A stretch of DNA of 64,000 bases from Psococerastis gibbosa. Its lineage: Eukaryota; Arthropoda; Insecta; Psocodea; Psocidae. Position 1 is the stretch's first letter. Each line of letters starts with the position of its first letter. Below are positions 1 through 11,694 of the stretch, piece after piece. The position numbers and the translations under genes were made by a program. The notes under the pieces are model-generated. The model made no database searches, had not been told where the DNA came from, and saw only the letters and a list, made by a program, of their open reading frames with translations. The stretch is taken from NCBI GenBank assembly GCA_963971405.1, contig OZ020490.1, forward strand, positions 27,739,464 to 27,803,463, read 5' to 3'.

Positions 1-330
1 GTTAACTACCATTATCGTAAATACGGGCTTTCAGTCAAATTTTATTTCATTCCTCTGCGACCAATATTAAATGAGATATGAACTTTTTAAGGTTGGATTG
101 GCCAAGATCTCGAAACAGAGTGGCGGATCTAGTCATGGTTAATCAAGATCAAGACTTTTGTATGGATGATTTTTGTGCCAAGTTCCATCAAAATCAGATA
201 ATATCTACGCAAGTTACAATGTTTCCTAAAATCGAAAGCATCATGTTCGCACTCACTCATACCGGTTATTTTTTCCGAGTTACACTACGGCTGTGTTCCG
301 GAAAAAAACTGATTTCAGTATTATCCTGTA
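1..330. repeat. dispersed repeat family R1, copy 1 (cut by the window edge)
   Basis: This stretch shares phrases with 43050-43440 and 19318-19700: a start reading TACGGGCTTTCAGTCA, then CTCTGCGACCAATA, GAGATATGAA, TTTTTGTGCCAAGTT and GTTTCCTAAAATCGA. Reading frames inside it are short and not conserved between copies, so it is treated as non-coding repeat. The family is unidentified. Confidence 0.7.
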
Positions 331-2480
331 TTATCCAATTGGGTCTAAGACTTATAAAATGTAAATTACCCGCCCTAAATTACTTGCAGAGCCTATACTG
401 CTCATGTCCATCTGGTTACATGCAGACCTGTACATAATGTATGTCATAACTGTGCTAATAGCACATGTTGGGAGGTGCAAGCAAGTGGTTTGGACCCGTC
501 TTGGCCACCGAGGCGTAGGGGAATACCGAGCGTGGCGCAAGACCTGGCCATCATAACTTTCACTGGGACACTGAAACCTATAGTAGCCATAGGCGTATAT
601 CTGATTGATTCAGAAAATCTGATGGGGTGTAAGTTGCCGCCCCAATGCGAGAGAGGGAAAACTGAATTGAAAAGTAACACATGTGCTCAGGAGAGAAATT
701 TTAGGACACCAGTAGCTGATAAAACCAGGGAATGTCAGGTGGGGCACGACGCCACTGCCCTCTTCCAGCAATTAGTAAGTTATGATAAGCACATGTTGCT
801 GCTGGGAAAACAGACCCAGCGTTGAAATCAACAGCACGTGCATGTACACGTGTTATCATCAACCATATCGGAGATGAGAAATGAAATGAACTGCAACTAG
901 CCAGTACGACATACTGTGCCGTAAACTACCCAGTGCTGTTGGATGTACAACAAGTACCCAAGCTGGTACTTGCCACCAAAAGTAGAGCTAACAGTAAATA
1001 GCAGTCACAACTGCATTTGACAAGATCATGGCAGTAGGCGGTAGCGAGCTACTCATTGTGTATGGGTGTATTACCATGCAACACTCAATCAATCAATCAT
1101 ATTTCCAAACATACAGCTACAGTTGCTGTTTTACTAATTGCAATAATTTGTCACAAACTTAGTCGTAATTCGCATAGACTTTTCATTTGTGGTATATGGA
1201 AATACGACTTTGTACCAGCAAGCCAGACGAAACCGTGACAGGCCTCATCCAGTGTCCAAATAGGCAAGCCGGCCATATTGTAATTAGATAACACGGCCGA
1301 GCAAATGTGTCCAGGTATATAAAGTGAACGCCATAGCAAGGTCGACCTTTTACCAGGTTATATACATGTATTATATCTGTATATACATAAGTCATTGATC
1401 AATAACTTGCATCATCAAACAAAATAAATAGCATGGGCATCACTCAACTGTTATTACTTGCAGCAAGTTGTCTTGCCTAAAGGTAAGTACAGTACACGAT
1501 CACGAAAACTACGTAAAGAAGTAGACACGATGACGTAGGTTCAAGCTATATATAGGGCGGAGCTCAGCACGGTACAAGTGCATTGTGCTCCAAACGGATC
1601 GCAGCTACAGAAAGGCTGTCACAAAACAAAATAAGCTAAACAACTAAGCATGACTATATACCTAATTATTAGTTATTTTCTTAAATGCCAAACCTGTCAT
1701 TTATTGGGTTCCTCATTTAGGATATATCATTGGTACTCAGTCTAATATACAAGACCAATAACAAAAGAAGACTGTAGGCTCAGCCCTACAGGACAAAACT
1801 TTTAGGCACCCACAATCGCTCCGCGTTCCATTTTGGGCTAAAGCTACTGTCAGGATCGGACGAAGCACCAAGTCTATAAACTTCAACAGGGAATTTTAGT
1901 AGTCGCGGCAACCCAAGCAGGTGGGCAGAGCTGGCGCAGTCACGAGTGACTCGACCCCATAATAAGTAATAATTAAAAAATATGTAGTGTAAGTGGAGGT
2001 GCCGCACAGTCATGTGCACCTAACTCGGCCCCGAACAATAAAACCCGTACAAGGTCAACCGGTGTCGGTGCAAATACCAATGCTACTAGTTCTGATAATG
2101 TTACTTGTAATTTTTTCGAGCCCACCATTCCTTGAAGAATGGACAGCAAGGGGCTACGGCCTTGTCTAAACTTAAAATACTGGCTTAATATTACTCAGTC
2201 AGTTCAAGCAGCTGCACTCTGCATAGTAATCCCTTTCGGCTCTGGCCGATCAGGTGCAGGGAGATTCCATACATGCGACTTCCGTGGCAATGTGGTAGCG
2301 TGCTTGTACTTGTGCAAGTCTTTACATGCCTTGCGATCGGAGACGTGTCGTAACTCGACACAAGTATCTATTAGTTTACTTAGTGAAGCGATCTATTGTC
2401 ATCACCATTACAGGACCGGAGAGAGTCTCAAGCGTCATCTAAGATATATTGTTTAATTATTTCCATAAAGCTACTGAGAG
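331..2480. other. AT-rich non-coding DNA, no gene recognised
   Basis: I recognise no conserved protein on either strand here. Open frames are under about 120 codons and have no recognisable motif. Positions 2276-2365 match 16556-16650 in inverted orientation (shared words around CGATCGGAGACGTGTCGTAA). The phrase GATCAGGTGCAGGGAGATTCC near 2250 recurs near 42582, and inverted near 3990. The region is probably old repeat debris downstream of the first MFSD11 exon, or within its first long intron. Confidence 0.5.
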
Positions 2481-2640
2481 AACATTATATACAATATAAA
2501 ATTTTGAACGGGGGGTTGTTTCAAACTCAGGGGATCATGAAATGATAAGTTGTGAAGATATTTTTCGGAAGTCGAACATTTGTCGCCGTCTTAATAGGCA
2601 GATAAATCTCCCGAAAAAGTCCCTTTGAAACCCACTATAT
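2480..2640 (+). repeat. dispersed repeat family R1, 3' part
   Basis: The words AAAATTTTGAACGG, CTCAGGGG, TCATGAAATGA, AGTTGTGAAGA and AAGTCGAACAT recur in the same order at 19580-19690 and 43315-43440. It corresponds to the downstream half of the R1 family. No coding potential was seen. Confidence 0.7.
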
Positions 2641-2675
2641 CGCAGCCAGTTTTAGGGAGATTCATTTACTACAAA

Positions 2676-2962
2676 TCTGCAGCCTGATCGAGGCGATTAT
2701 AATACCGGGGTTAAATAAATACCCTAGGATTATAACTGTAAACAAACCAATTTTGAATAGCACTTTCCATTATAAAATTATCTTGTTTACATTTTTAATA
2801 CCAGCAGCCTGATTGGGGCGTTTATAATACCGGTATTTATTTAATCCACTGGTAAACAAGATAATTTTATAATGGAAAGTGCTATTCAAAATTTGTTTGT
2901 TTACAGTTATAATCCTAGGGTATTTATTTAGTATTATAATCGCCATGATCAGGCTGCAGATA
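2676..2962. mobile_element. foldback MITE-like element F1
   Basis: A long inverted repeat begins with CTGCAGCCTGATC on the left and ends with GATCAGGCTGCAG on the right. The arms also share TTTGAATAGCACTTTCCATT and its complement. The loop lies near 2790-2830. A diverged single-arm copy lies at about 3341-3492. The architecture is that of a non-autonomous foldback or MITE element; the superfamily is unknown. Confidence 0.75.
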
Positions 2963-3340
2963 AATTGGAATTTTATGTATCATATCAATTATGTAGTAGT
3001 TTTTAATGCGTCTTAAACTATTACCCACTCCTTTACTTTTATTATTGTTTATATATTGTAGTTGTATGTTAGTATTTTTTTTTCTTTTTTACGATTTACA
3101 TTTTATTGTTCATTTGGAATTTTTTGTACAATGCAATTGGTGTAAAACTGTGTTGTACAAAAAAAAAATATATAAAAAAAAAAAAAAAAAGTAAGGCGGC
3201 CGATCAAAACCAAAACTTTCAATTTACTTTAAATCTACTGAATAATACCCAGAAAGGGCTACGATAGACTGTCAATACGGCATGGCCTCAGTGGTTTTGG
3301 CGGGTACAACTAATGTACCTCACCATTTCTGTTTACTTTT

Positions 3341-3492
3341 ACTGCAGGCTGATCTTGGCGATTGGTATTAATTAACTCCTGGGATTAAAACTGTAAGCAA
3401 ACAAATTTTGAATAGCACTTTCCATTATAAAATTATCTTGTTTACATTTTTAATACCAGGGTATTATAATCGCCATGATCAGACTGCTGATG
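3341..3492. mobile_element. partial copy of foldback element F1
   Basis: Starts CTGCAGGCTGATC, contains TGAATAGCACTTTCCATTAT and GTTTACATTTTTAATACCAG, and ends with a GATCAGACTGC-like terminus. It matches one arm of the element at 2676-2962 and looks like an internally deleted relative. Confidence 0.65.
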
Positions 3493-5485
3493 TATTATTT
3501 ATATTCATTATTGGTAGTTTACAAAAAAAATCAAAGTTTGATTTTATGGCCTGTAGATCCTGATTTAGTGAGCAATACATTACTTACTTAGCTTTTACCT
3601 CTTGCCCCACTCATCAGGATATATTTAGGAGTAATATAATATAATCGATTTTTTTATTAAAGTTCATAGTCGTCTACATAGCGTTTTAAAAGGGGAAAAG
3701 CGGCGTCGGCGATTGTGCGAAATATATTCTGGTGTACTTTAACAGTGCAATATGTGAAATCTCCCTAGCCTGTCCGGAATTTTTTTCTTTGTTCCCGAAT
3801 TTTGGACATAGCAAACAGGAGCATGGGCGTGGGCTGGATGTGCTAATAAACTAACTAACTAATAAGATGAAAATAACGTATGCTCAAATCAAATTCAATT
3901 GTACGGGACTGATAATACTATCAATAGCGGGGTCGGGTATTCTGTGGCATATGTGCTAGTGTAATTTATAAATTAAAGCGCTTTTATGAAATCTCTCTAC
4001 ACCCGATCGGCCAGAGCCGAAATCGAACATTTTTACCATCACAAAGGTTTCCCTTACACCGTTATACTGAGGTATAAATGGGAAACCAACTAGACAATCC
4101 TATTTATTGGGCGTTATGTATGAGTTAAATAATGCAAGCCCTTAGGCGACATCCAAATGTCGCTCGTTAAGGTACTGGTGAGCGGTTAGAGATAAACATA
4201 GCATCTATCCAGTCAGTAGGCTAGTCTCTCTAGTGTCGCAACGCACTGCATTCCACACCTCACCAAACCACAACTAATTCTCACTCACCTCACCAAACTC
4301 ACATTGTATTTGACACTACACCAAATACAGCTTTGTTGAGAACTCTGTGGCAATGGATTTTTTTGGTCTAGGAAAATGCATGTGGCCAATCAAAACGTTG
4401 GGTTCGGCATTTTTGTTTTTACAACTTTTGCGGTGGTAATGAGCATAACCATATATATTGTAAGTATATGCCAGTAGTAGACACAGGCTATCAGACAGCA
4501 TTAATGAAGAAAATCGGTTTGAGGAGGCAGATGGTAATCACATACACAGTTAATAAACCTACAGCAGCTAGTCCGCAACAAAACAATTAACCATTCTGTT
4601 AGATATTACCCATGCGTTATTATTATTATTATTATTATTGATGGACTGTTATGGATGTATCGCTTTTCGGACATTATTGGACTGGCGTTGATTCTGAATT
4701 GATTTCGAGCTATTGGAAAACTGGTTTACCCCTCAATGTCAACCCTAACCGACTAAAAGTTCCAATGGGCAACCTCAGACATGCTTACTATTGACATTGT
4801 ATCAGGTCTTAAATTTCTACTTAATCAAGTATGGGAACGGGTCTACCAATGAGTTAACTTTTATCTAATTGGTACAGGCGATAATTAGTCGGGTAATCCT
4901 GCCCTGACAATCCACTGATAACCAATTGAACAATAATCCTAATCTCGCTAGGCTTTCATATCTTTCGGACTTTACAACACATTTATTATTCATTGATTGC
5001 GTTCCTACGTCATAGCTACGGCCCAGCGTTGCAGCTCCCTCATTTCAATTAATTTAACTTTTATACTCCCCCGAATCCCTCCGAAACCAAACAACTCAAG
5101 GTAATCTGTTCAAGCACATAGCATTTGTAGTGTTCGAACCCAATGAGTGCACCACGCCGTCTATCCCACCTTGGTGGGTCATGGACAAAGATTGATTGAT
5201 TGATTGATTGACATAACAATACATGCTCCTGATAGTAGCATGAGTACTCTCTTGACTCACCATTTCCACAAGTTTTCTAACAATTTCCAACTCCAACATT
5301 CGATGCAACCTTCATTAATATCACGCTGATGCTCAAGTTGACTCTACATTTCCCCAAAAGCGCAATTAATAGTTCGAGCAACAAGCATCATATTGTGATG
5401 GATACCGAAGTACAGGGTAAGTAACATAATTGTGGGTGGAGTGGAGCCACATCAGCAAGCTCCCCACAGTCACCCACTGACGTAC
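3493..5485. other. non-coding DNA with simple repeats
   Basis: No gene was recognised. It contains an ATT trinucleotide run at about 4615-4640 and a GATT tetranucleotide run at about 5190-5212. The rest is AT-rich. On the minus strand it lies directly downstream of the MFSD11 exon donor, so it is presumably MFSD11 intron. Confidence 0.5.
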
Positions 5486-5629
5486 CTCTATGTTGCCCAT
5501 GGTCTGGAAGGCAGTGAAGACGAACATGAAGCCGAAGCCGAGGAGCAGGACGTTGAAGAGCCGCGCATCGAGGCGACGGCGGAACGGCGACGGTTCAGGC
5601 TTCTCGGACATGTTGTCTATGCGGGGCAT
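5486..5629 (-). CDS. MFSD11: UNC93-like protein MFSD11, first coding exon (partial gene)
   Basis: Read on the minus strand, this exon gives a short polar N-terminus and then a hydrophobic segment containing FNVLLLGFGFMFVFTAFQ followed by TMGNIE. That matches the first transmembrane helix of the MFSD11/UNC93-like branch of the major facilitator superfamily, predicted multi-pass membrane proteins of uncertain substrate. The exon ends in a good donor (GAG|GTACGT, exon end 5486). A likely acceptor (TTATCAG) puts the exon start at 5686, so 5686-5630 would be 5' UTR. Two in-frame ATGs are possible, at 5629 and 5611; the second lies closer to the usual family start. Later exons were not found at lower coordinates, so the gene most likely continues off the left edge. 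The family call is firm; the start codon is not. Confidence 0.72.
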
Positions 5630-5689
5630 GCGGCGGTACTGACTGGCGCACGGCTCCCCTCCCCCGGCCTCTGCCCCCACCTCCACCTG

Positions 5690-6700
5690 ATAACAACAAT
5701 CACAACAACTACCACACTTTCTACATCTCATTGCACTCCACCTCCACACTTGCGCAGGCAGCAGATACTGTCAAAGTACAGTCTTGATTACTTTTGGAAC
5801 CCAATTGCAGGACAGCAATGTAAAAAATATGATAATAATTTCAATAATGAGTACCGCTACCATCTAAATGGACAAAATCTAGAGGAAATGGCAGCCAAAT
5901 TAATTTGATTGAATTAGAGTTGGAATTTGGGGTTGGATATGATGGTTGGGACACTTGTAGAGAACGATTACGGCTGCACGGAAATTGATTGGAGGACCAG
6001 GAAAAGGTAACTACTACTAAATCTAAATTGAGTGCCGAAAAGGAGTGCCGAACGGTCCATGAAGCAGGGCCAGGAAGGATTGTACACATACATTTGTAAA
6101 TATAAATATAAATTTGTAGACATAAATTTATAAATTTTTATTTTTATATTTTATTGTTGTTAGTTATTTAAGTTAAATGTTAGATTTTAAGTGTTTTCAG
6201 TTTAGTTATAATTGTATTGTATTACATTGCACATACACTAGGGGGATGACACTAAGAATCAGTAATTTGACCATCCGTGGTCTTCTTAAATTTAACATTT
6301 TCAGGACGGTTTCTAATAGTTTCAACCCTTAGCTGAGCTACAAGTTGGTTTCAAGAATCTGCAAAACCTTCGGAGGCATCTGTGGATAAATTTTTCGCCT
6401 CTTTGTTAATTTATTCGCCATAATATTTGAATACAAAATTGCGTGAATTTGGTGAATCAGATATACTGTAAATCAAGATACTGTAGGCACATAAAGTAAA
6501 TCAATATTGGTTAACTGTGCATTTCATACATTGGCTAATGTGACACAGATTGATAGATTGATAAGATTTTCCATTTTTTATCATATCTGATAATGAAAAG
6601 ACGATCATTGCCCCAAGCCCCAAGACAATTACCCTATTAGGCATACAGTACAAAACTAACGAATTTAAAAATGCGTCATTCTAAGACTTATGGCAGTCTT
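5690..6700. other. intergenic DNA, no gene recognised
   Basis: AT-rich sequence upstream of MFSD11. No conserved reading frame, tRNA-like fold or recognisable transposon was seen. MFSD11 promoter or 5' UTR sequence may lie here but cannot be pinpointed. Confidence 0.4.
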
Positions 6701-6719
6701 AAGCTTATAACAGCTTTGG

Positions 6720-8243
6720 GTGTGCACCGACTATGCCGTCAGGTTGGCAGAATACCCTGTACTAGGCCCAGAAACTAGGTGTCTCTACCTCAGACACGAA
6801 ACAAAATTTTTAAAATCGCAAAGTGTCGCCAGAAAGAAACGCAAGATCTGGAAGCAGTTGTGTGTGTCAAAAGTGCAGATGGACGGGTTCTTACAGACAA
6901 AAGCGAGATCAAAGCGAGATGGACCGAGTATTTTCAAGGTGTGATGAACGAGGGCTACCCAAGAAATCCGCTACCCGAAGCCGGAGCAAATGAGGCGGAA
7001 ATCCCACCTATAACAATGGCAGAGTTAACTGATGCTATGAATGCGTTTCAATGCGGGAAAGCAGCGGGCCCCGATGGGATCCCGATCGAAGCTTTCAGAA
7101 GTTTGAGCGAAGATACTTTGGCCCTCATAGCCCATCTTTTCAACTTGATAGTGAGCGGCGGACCGATGCCCAAGCGATGGAGAGAAAGTGTGGTGGTGCC
7201 AATTTACAAGCGGAAGGGAGATGTCCAGAGCTGTGAAAATTACCGACCTATTAAGCTCCTGTGCCACGCAATGAAATGGCTCGAAAGAGTGGTGGAGAAG
7301 AGAATACGTGCCCTGGCAAACGACACTGCGGAGTGCAGCTGGTATGGGACCCGCCTTCGACGTTACCTTCGGGCTACACCAAGGATCCTCTTTAAGTCCT
7401 TTGATTTTCGTTTTGATAGTTGATGTGGTTACGGGAACAATCCAGGGTGAAGCCCCACAAAATCTGTTGTTTGCGGACGATATCCTGTTAGTATCGGTTT
7501 CCCGAGAAGAAGCAGAAAGGGCCCTCCAAAGATGGGTGGAGATCATGGAAGACCAAGGATTAAAAGTGAACCGTAAGAAAACTGAGTATATGGAATGCGT
7601 TACACAAGAGGCAGGAACAATCCGAATAGATGACCAGGAACTCCAGAAGGCGACGACGTTTAAATACCTAGGATCGATCCTGAACGAAAACGGGGGCTGT
7701 GAAGATGATGTGAGAGCCAGGATTAACGTTGGGTGGAGCAAATGGCGAGATATGTCTGGAATTCGGAAAGACAAGAAAATGCCCAAAAAACTCAAAGGCA
7801 GAATTTACAAGCAGGTGGTGAGACCTGCAATGCTGTATGGTGCGGAATGTTGGCCATTAAAGAAATGCGAAGAAAACCTTTTACATGTCGCAGAGATGAG
7901 GATGCTCCGGTATTTTATCGGCTGCAAGCTGTCTGATAGGAGGAGGAATGAAGACATCAGGGCAAATCTTAGTACAGCCAGCATTGTAGATAAGGCGAGA
8001 GAACGGCGCCTGGCATGGTGGGGACATACAAAACGGAGGGAAGTTGGACACCTGCTGTACCGAGTGGAGAACTACGTCGTGGAGGGCAGGAGACCGAGAG
8101 GCCGACCCAAGCTGACTCTGGAGGCGAAGGTAGCACAAGACCTGAGTACCTTGAACCTGACCATAGAGGACACCGAAAACCGTATTGCGTGGAAGAAGAA
8201 GATCCAAGTCGCCGACCCCTTCGAAGGGATAAGGCGCGGATAA
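6720..8243 (+). pseudogene. RTE-type non-LTR retrotransposon, reverse transcriptase remnant
   Basis: The first part, to about 7315, encodes the start of a reverse transcriptase with KAAGPDGIP, then MPKRWRESVVVPIYK and CENYRPIKLL, as in RTE-clade elements. The second part, from about 7335 in another frame, resumes at GLHQGSSLSPL and carries the catalytic LLFADDILL, then FKYLGSILNENG, AMLYGAECW and a C-terminal RLAWWGHTKRRE region, ending at 8243. The RT block between these parts is missing and the frame changes at the junction, so an internal deletion has inactivated the element. The N-terminal endonuclease is absent, as expected of a 5'-truncated copy. It lies in the MFSD11-EXO70 intergenic region. 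Confidence 0.85.
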
Positions 8244-8399
8244 AGTAAGTATTTAAAAAGTCCCTAAAACTAATTAAAAACTCCCAATCCACTTCTTCCC
8301 CTAAAGTGGGGGTGGGGGGAGAGCCCTAAGTTATCCTAGTCATATTTTACACTTCAACCATGAACTTGTATTAATATAAGCTTTCCGTCTTAACGCCCC

Positions 8400-8885
8400 A
8401 TTGGTTCCACACTCGCTGTTCCTTGCTCCAGTCACTGCAGATGAGCTTGAGCTCGTAGTAAAGTCACTGAGGGGCTCTTCTGCGGCGGGGGCTGACGATA
8501 TTCCTGTGTGACTGGCGAAGATGGCATGCCCAGCTATCATACCACCCTGGTGGAATGCATTAATGCTTCCCTGTCCAGCGGTGTCTTTCCTGACTGCTTC
8601 AAAAGGGCAATAGTTGTGCCTGTTTATAAAAAGGGTGAACGAGACCAGCTGAGTAGCTACCGTCCAATTAGCATTCTCCCATCACTGTCCAAAATTTTAG
8701 AAAAGGTAGTAAATTCTAGACTGATGTCCTTTCTCGAAGATACAATCTCTTATCCCCGCGTCAATGCAGTTTTCGCAAAGGCAAGTCCACAAACGACGCA
8801 TGCATTGATCTTATTAACAAGATTCTGAAGATTTTAGATGATAAAAATGTAGCACTTGGCGTATTCTGTGACCTTTCCCGTGTAT
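8400..8885 (+). pseudogene. second non-LTR reverse transcriptase fragment
   Basis: Translation shows a degenerate SSAAGADDIP block, then VVPVYKKGERDQLSSYRPIS, LPSLSKILEKV and, in another frame near 8815-8880, NKILKILDDKN and FCDLSR. These are RT palm motifs of a Jockey/CR1-like element, distinct from the RTE copy beside it. Stops and frameshifts interrupt it, and nothing remains after about 8885. It is a dead fragment. Confidence 0.8.
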
Positions 8886-9070
8886 ATATGTATTATATGT
8901 TTTTGTTTGATGTAATAGAGTTGTAACGACGCCGAGAATACCATTGTATTTTTAAAATGGCCAATACATGACTTAAGGCTGCAGAAATACTGAGGGGTGA
9001 ATATGCAATGTGTTGGGAACCCAAACAACTGCAATCTACCTTATCAGCGTACGCGGAAGATGAAGACGTA

Positions 9071-9103
9071 CAATGTGCTAATAGTATTAGCACATTGTAC
9101 ATC
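9071..9103. repeat. short perfect palindrome
   Basis: GTACAATGTGCTAATA is followed immediately by its complement TATTAGCACATTGTAC. It could form a hairpin or be a remnant of an excised foldback element. No function is inferred. Confidence 0.6.
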
Positions 9104-9255
9104 TTTTATTGTACAACTACTATTAGCTTAATAGGCCATACTTGACACTTCACGATTCATCAATGTTTTAGAACTGAAAGTAACCTAGCAACATTTTCTA
9201 CTTTTCAGGGTTTTTCATCTCTACACTTAACGCGATATATGTCTGGATAGTCCAT

Positions 9256-9340
9256 AAACATAATAGCCTCCTTAGTAACTTTGTAAAACTTGCTATCACT
9301 CATGTCTCATTGTGAAAATAATAATTTTTTTCACAATAAG
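9256..9340. mobile_element. small foldback-related insertion (family F2) with 12-bp target duplication
   Basis: The unit is bracketed by TGGATAGTCCAT at 9244-9255 and 9341-9352, a 12-bp direct repeat interpreted as a target-site duplication. Its left portion (CATAATAGCCTCCTTAGT, AACTTTGTAAAACTTGCT) is the reverse complement of the right portion of the element at 58554-58703. A small hairpin (ATTGTGAAAA with TTTTCACAAT) closes its right end. Confidence 0.7.
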
Positions 9341-9352
9341 TGGATAGTCCAT

Positions 9353-11694
9353 CTTGGGAGATGCTCTTTTTTCTGAATTTTGGTGTGTATAACCAGTATA
9401 TTGGTATTAATCTGTAATTTATCGAAGTAGTCACGCCTAGGCATATAAATGGAGGTCTTTTCCATTGTTGTCTTATGGGGCAAAATTAATTTTCCTGAAA
9501 TACGACAATGCGCCCATGTTACGGCTAACCCTAACCCTAGAAAATTTAGTGACTAACCTGTGCATTCATTGCATTACTATTGCTTCACCCCCATTCTTCC
9601 CAAGTGGTAATAATAATTAAATTTTTAGCATAAAAAGGTCAAAAAATTAGTTTACTATTTGATTACATTTGGCATTGTTTATCAACTGAACAATAGAACA
9701 AATACCATTGATATACATGGATTTCTACCACGGCACCTAGCCCATGCTGAACAAATGTCTTTACTTTTGGTCACGTGACAAAAAGAGTTATTATGGCAAG
9801 AAGTAGTTGACTCCATTTCCTTCAATGCGATTTAGACGTATTTCCTTGCCTGTTATTTAATCTATTTACCCATTTATTGAGTTTTTCTTAGGTTTGACAT
9901 AATGGTTATATCTTGCTCGGCGGTCGCCCCCCCCCCCCGAGAGAAATAGCATTATTCTAGTTAGAATTGACTTTTGAAGGAAATTAAGAGAAATTAATAC
10001 TCAAGTTAGGGAAACGCGATATTTTTTGGGCCACTGCCCCCCCTCCAGGAAACTTTTTCTGAAACCGTCTCTGCCCAGAAATGAAATGGCTTGACACTAG
10101 ATAGAAACGGATTTTGAGATAAAACATAAAAACCACTATGTAATAACAATGAAATTTTTACCCCCCCCCCCCCCCCCGAAAAATCCTGGCTACGGCCTTG
10201 ATTGTCCTGTATAATTTTAATACTAATTATTATTATTATTTTTTTTTTCAACCTCAAGGCATTTTTTAGTTAATTTTAAAATTCTTTTAGGAAGCTGAAA
10301 ATTCCTGCAGCCTAAGTAGGCCTAGTCCTGCAGAACCTAACTTTTGATAGTGAATGAAAATATCGAAATACTATAAGGCAAATTTTCAGAGGAAAAAAGT
10401 GTTTTTTATTTCCCATTTGGGCGAATTTCATGGCTTTCTTGCAAATCACACGTACTACAAAAGGTCTAGAAATTATTAGACTTATTGATATTGACATCCC
10501 TAAATCAACAGCATTGGCCTACTACACTGCAATATTTTTTCATCGATGATAGCACACAGAATATTCACATCGTGTAAGCATATAAGTAGGCTATGAGGTT
10601 TAAAAATTCAAATGCAGGTGTGGGTGGATCAGGGACGGATCCAGCTCATGGGGGGGGGGGAGCTGTGGGTCAAAATAGGAAAAACCTATGTTGTATCGAT
10701 TAAATCAGAGCGTTATAAAAATTAACTTATAAAACAGACTGACTGCATTTGGGGGGGGGGGGGGGATATCCGCCCCCCTGTCTCCGCACATGGGGTGGAT
10801 CCAGGGGGGGGGGGAACCTGCCTCCCTGTATCCGCCGTCCATGAGGTCTAGCCAGAGTGACTACTTATTCTTTATATATTCTGCTTATCCTAGTTGAAGT
10901 GTAGTCAAGGACAGATGAAGGGAGGAGCTGCCCCCAAAATCTTATAAGCTAGCCTGTTGTAAGTTGCCTAACTTATTACGTTATAATGTAAAGGATACTA
11001 CATATGTTTATTATATTTTGAGCCAAATTACCCCCCCCCCCCCAATGGGCTGGATCTACTCCTGGTATAGGTAGGAGCCTAAATTTAGCAAGTTGAACAC
11101 TTCAAATTTAGTCGAAATAGACGAACATAGTTAGATTGGACTAAATAGTTAGACTTTATTTTGTTAAATTGCTGCTTGACACAATTTTTCTTAGTAACTT
11201 ATTCCTAGCTAAATATTAATAAATCTTCATAAATGCCCGTGTGTGACCATAAAATATTGTTCTATAATAAATAAAAAAATATTACAAAAGCAGAAAATGT
11301 CAATAACTCGTATTAAAAAAAATTAGTGAAATAACATCAAATTTACACGTAAGTGTATATGGCATGGAACGCTTCTGCCATAATATCCAAGAAATCAGGT
11401 TTTGTCCGTTGCCGACATCCCTAGCGCTCCTGGTGTATTTCCAGTGTATGTATATATAGTTCAATGGAAACAGCCAATCAAAGTTGAGATCTTGATCTGT
11501 CGGGTCAATAGACTCAACAGTGTAGTGTGTAAAGTGTAACTAGTGTAAGGCACTCCGCACTATAATATAGAGCCCTAGTAAAGTGTAAACAAAACTTCAA
11601 ACTTGACATTCATTGCATATTTTCAGATTATTTTTTATCTTTGTAATAACTATATTCTTGTAGACCCATTTTAAAGTATCAGTGGAATGCAATC
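9353..11694. other. intergenic DNA rich in poly-G/poly-C tracts, upstream of EXO70
   Basis: No gene was recognised. Long homopolymer tracts occur at about 9927-9938 (C), 10161-10177 (C), 10650-10660 (G), 10751-10765 (G), 10806-10814 (G) and 11031-11043 (C). Several adjoin a GGATCC-containing phrase, which suggests one repeat family. The EXO70 promoter and 5' UTR presumably lie in the last few hundred bases but show no clear element. Confidence 0.5.

Noticed and set aside
3006-3194. 62-codon frame ending in poly-lysine
   Set aside because: It is low-complexity T- and A-rich sequence without a recognisable domain.
5432-5908. 158-codon plus-strand frame
   Set aside because: It is the antisense of the MFSD11 exon, whose minus-strand translation matches a known family.
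9520-9540. AACCCTAACCC resembling telomeric repeat
   Set aside because: Only about two units are present, with no array around them.
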